A stretch of 6,766 nucleotides of DNA, from the NCBI RefSeq assembly GCF_014647655.1, contig NZ_BMPP01000048.1:1-6766 (forward strand). The letters are read 5' to 3'. The stretch's first letter is position 1. The number at the start of each line of letters is the position of its first letter. Shown in pieces: positions 5,824 to 6,766 of the stretch. The notes under the pieces were generated by a model. It was given only the letters and a program-made list of their open reading frames with translations. It ran no database searches and was not told where the DNA came from. The position numbers and the translations under genes were made by a program. The DNA is from Deinococcus malanensis (lineage in GTDB: Bacteria > Deinococcota > Deinococci > Deinococcales > Deinococcaceae).

Positions 5824-6249
5824 TCAGTACACCGGGAAGCCGGGGTAGATGTACCCGGAACTCCAGTACGGCATGTACCCGAAGTGAGTGTAGGCCGGTT
5901 CCCAGGCTTCCGGCTCCTGCTCGAGGACGAGTTCCGGGTCATACACCGGGGCGGCCGCCACCTGGACCCGGGTCGGGTCAATGTGCACTTCGTCCGGCGT
6001 TACCTGGCGCACAGCGTCCACCGGGACGTAGAACGACTGGCCCCCCCAACCAAGGAAGCCCCCGGCATGGATTTGCAGGATGCGGACTTTCTTCTCGCCC
6101 TGGTCAATGAACAAGGCTTCGACATGACCGACGTCTTCACCATTCCGGTCGATGACTTTACGCCCGCGAATGTCCGGTTCAGAAGTGGAAATGCTCAGGT
6201 AGGTATCTTTCAGACGTTCAAGGGTATGTTCAGGAAACTTCTGTGTCAT
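5824..6249 (-). CDS. PRC-barrel domain protein with aromatic C-terminal tail
   Basis: A 141-residue protein with one PRC-barrel domain at about 25-92: IRGRKVIDRNGEDVGHVEAL forms the first strands, then LFIDQGEKKVRILQIHAGGF, and the domain closes with SFYVPVDAV and PDEVHIDPTR. PRC-barrel proteins are small beta-barrels used in RNA processing, photosynthetic reaction centres and many stress-type proteins of unknown role. No signal peptide or membrane segment is seen, so it is probably cytoplasmic. The last 27 residues are rich in Tyr, Trp, Phe, Pro and Gly (six Tyr, two Trp), for example YMPYWSSGYIYPGFPVY. I chose ATG at 6249 because AAGGAG lies 6 bases upstream (6256-6261 on the plus strand) and the product then starts MTQKF; an in-frame ATG at 6282 lacks such a site. 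It is monocistronic as far as can be seen. Confidence 0.88.
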   Translation of the reverse strand: MTQKFPEHTLERLKDTYLSISTSEPDIRGRKVIDRNGEDVGHVEALFIDQGEKKVRILQIHAGGFLGWGGQSFYVPVDAVRQVTPDEVHIDPTRVQVAAAPVYDPELVLEQEPEAWEPAYTHFGYMPYWSSGYIYPGFPVY

Positions 6250-6319
6250 GGTCTGCTCCTTGACTGAATCGCACGAATGCAAAGAAGGCCAGGGTGCCAG
6301 AGTAGCCGCATCGACTTTA

Positions 6320-6411
6320 ACGGTCTGGACAGGAACCCTGAGGGAAGTCAGGGACGGATCCAGCTGCTCCTGCTGAGCGCTGATCCGAGGGTGAGATGCC
6401 GTTCAGACCGT
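6320..6411. other. Possible multi-helix structured element upstream of PRC gene
   Basis: Three helices can form together. The outer pairs 6320-6330 with 6401-6411 (11 bp with one G-T). Inside are CCCTGA/TCAGGG at 6336-6341 and 6348-6353, and CGGATC/GATCCG at 6355-6360 and 6382-6387, the last extended by AGC/GCT after a one-base bulge. The layout is a three-way junction. It lies 71 nt upstream of the PRC-barrel start, so on the minus strand it would be in its leader. In GC-rich DNA such pairing can be accidental. Confidence 0.3.
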
Positions 6412-6662
6412 CACCCCAACGGTAGGACGGTTGGCTGAACCCTGGCTGTATCCCAGTTGAAGTTATTCGTGGGCCGTGGGTCCGGGATCCGTTCCTGGAC
6501 TTCCCCTGATGGAGAGTCGCCGGGTTCTTTCTCCCGGTCTGCAAGGTCGATAACGGAGAGGACGCGGTTGGATGTCGTGGATTCCCGGGTAATGAAGATG
6601 CCACCGTACGCTTGGGCACGTTGTGCCATCCGCTTGTCGAGATCCCCGGCGGTGGGCTGAGT
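6411..6662 (-). pseudogene. Unidentified minus-strand frame, apparently cut by the IS
   Basis: An open minus-strand frame of about 83 codons enters from the IS border and ends with TGA at 6411-6413. It includes DLDKRMAQRAQAYGGIFITR and then SNRVLSVIDLADREKEPG; the composition looks protein-like and codon third positions are mostly G or C, but I do not recognise a family. The frame continues into the IS end to an ATG at 6725, which cannot be the original start if 6663 is the IS border. An internal ATG at 6629 is possible but has no clear ribosome site. It is either the 3' part of a gene whose 5' end was displaced by the IS, or a chance open frame. It lies 161 nt upstream of the PRC-barrel gene on the same strand. 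Confidence 0.3.
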
Positions 6663-6766
6663 TGACGTGACCCCTAATTCTCGGTCCACTCCGGTTGCGA
6701 CAAGATGGGCAATCCGGAGGGGCAATGAAAGGGAAACGGTATACCGAGCAACAAATTCTGGAGATC
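6663..6766 (+). mobile_element. Left end of an IS3-family insertion sequence (partial)
   Basis: The transposase start at 6725 places this in an IS3-family element that runs off the window. The probable terminal inverted repeat begins TGACGTGACCCC at 6663; IS3-family ends typically start with TG and carry a C-run. TG at 6668 is an alternative border. The right end and any target duplication lie outside, so neither the border nor completeness can be confirmed. Confidence 0.6.
6725..6766 (+). CDS. IS3-family transposase orfA, N-terminus only
   Basis: Fourteen codons are present before the window ends, reading MKGKRYTEQQILEI. This is the usual beginning of OrfA in IS3-family elements, the helix-turn-helix protein of the HTH_Tnp_1 type that binds the element's ends and, by programmed -1 frameshifting in many members, is fused to the DDE catalytic OrfB. 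GGAGG at 6716-6720 lies 4 bases before the ATG, a close but acceptable spacing. OrfB is not visible. With only 14 residues the family call rests on the highly conserved K-R-Y/F-T/S-E-x-Q-I start. Confidence 0.8.
   Translation, partial: MKGKRYTEQQILEI

Noticed and set aside
5755..6267. Plus frame of 170 codons
   Set aside because: Antisense to the PRC-barrel gene, whose domain pattern and ribosome site are clear.
1..6766. CRISPR array, tRNA or rRNA
   Set aside because: No regularly spaced repeats of suitable length, no cloverleaf and no rRNA-like sequence were seen on reading both strands.

Overview
The window looks like high-GC DNA from a Deinococcus or close relative. This rests on protein-level resemblance (an exported-solute ABC trio of the COG4586/COG4587/COG3694 kind, a GAF/histidine-kinase remnant with the linker EEQNAELEARTQMLEAF, and a PRC-barrel protein with an aromatic tail) and on one gene whose only visible promoter element is a TAnnnT box placed for leaderless transcription, which is frequent in that genus. 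No rRNA or tRNA was found, so the genus call is an inference.

Layout. 1-178: no gene; contains a perfect 17-bp palindrome. 179-510 (+): remnant of a GAF-type sensor histidine kinase, frameshifted near 352-355 and cut off just after its coiled linker. 517-972 (-): a stand-alone Rcp1/CheY-like response regulator that converges on the remnant and has lost some usual receiver residues. 973-1219: divergent intergenic region with an inverted repeat and a possible promoter. 1220-3801 (+): an intact three-gene operon (ATPase, permease, permease; overlaps of 8 and 11 nt) for an ABC-2 type exporter. 3802-4365: decayed region with a MerR regulator remnant, a 15-bp direct repeat and two related hairpins. 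4366-5298 (-): a four-helix membrane protein resembling proteins labelled 'PhnA-like'. 5299-5823: no gene; contains a perfect 12-bp stem-loop. 5824-6249 (-): small PRC-barrel protein. 6250-6662: leader with a possible multi-helix structure and an uncertain minus-strand reading frame that seems truncated by an insertion sequence. 6663-6766 (+): left end of an IS3-family element with the first 14 codons of orfA.

How the pieces work together. The three ABC genes should make one export complex: one type of ATPase with two different membrane subunits; the substrate cannot be read from sequence. The two minus-strand genes on the right are both envelope- or stress-type by family resemblance, but a 525-nt gap and separate ribosome binding sites suggest independent transcripts. 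The rest shows repeated decay: a dead kinase, a dead MerR regulator, duplicated short sequences and an active-looking IS end. I do not see a convincing new multi-gene system; the most useful leads are the pseudogene junctions, the structured non-coding segments and the aromatic-tailed PRC protein.
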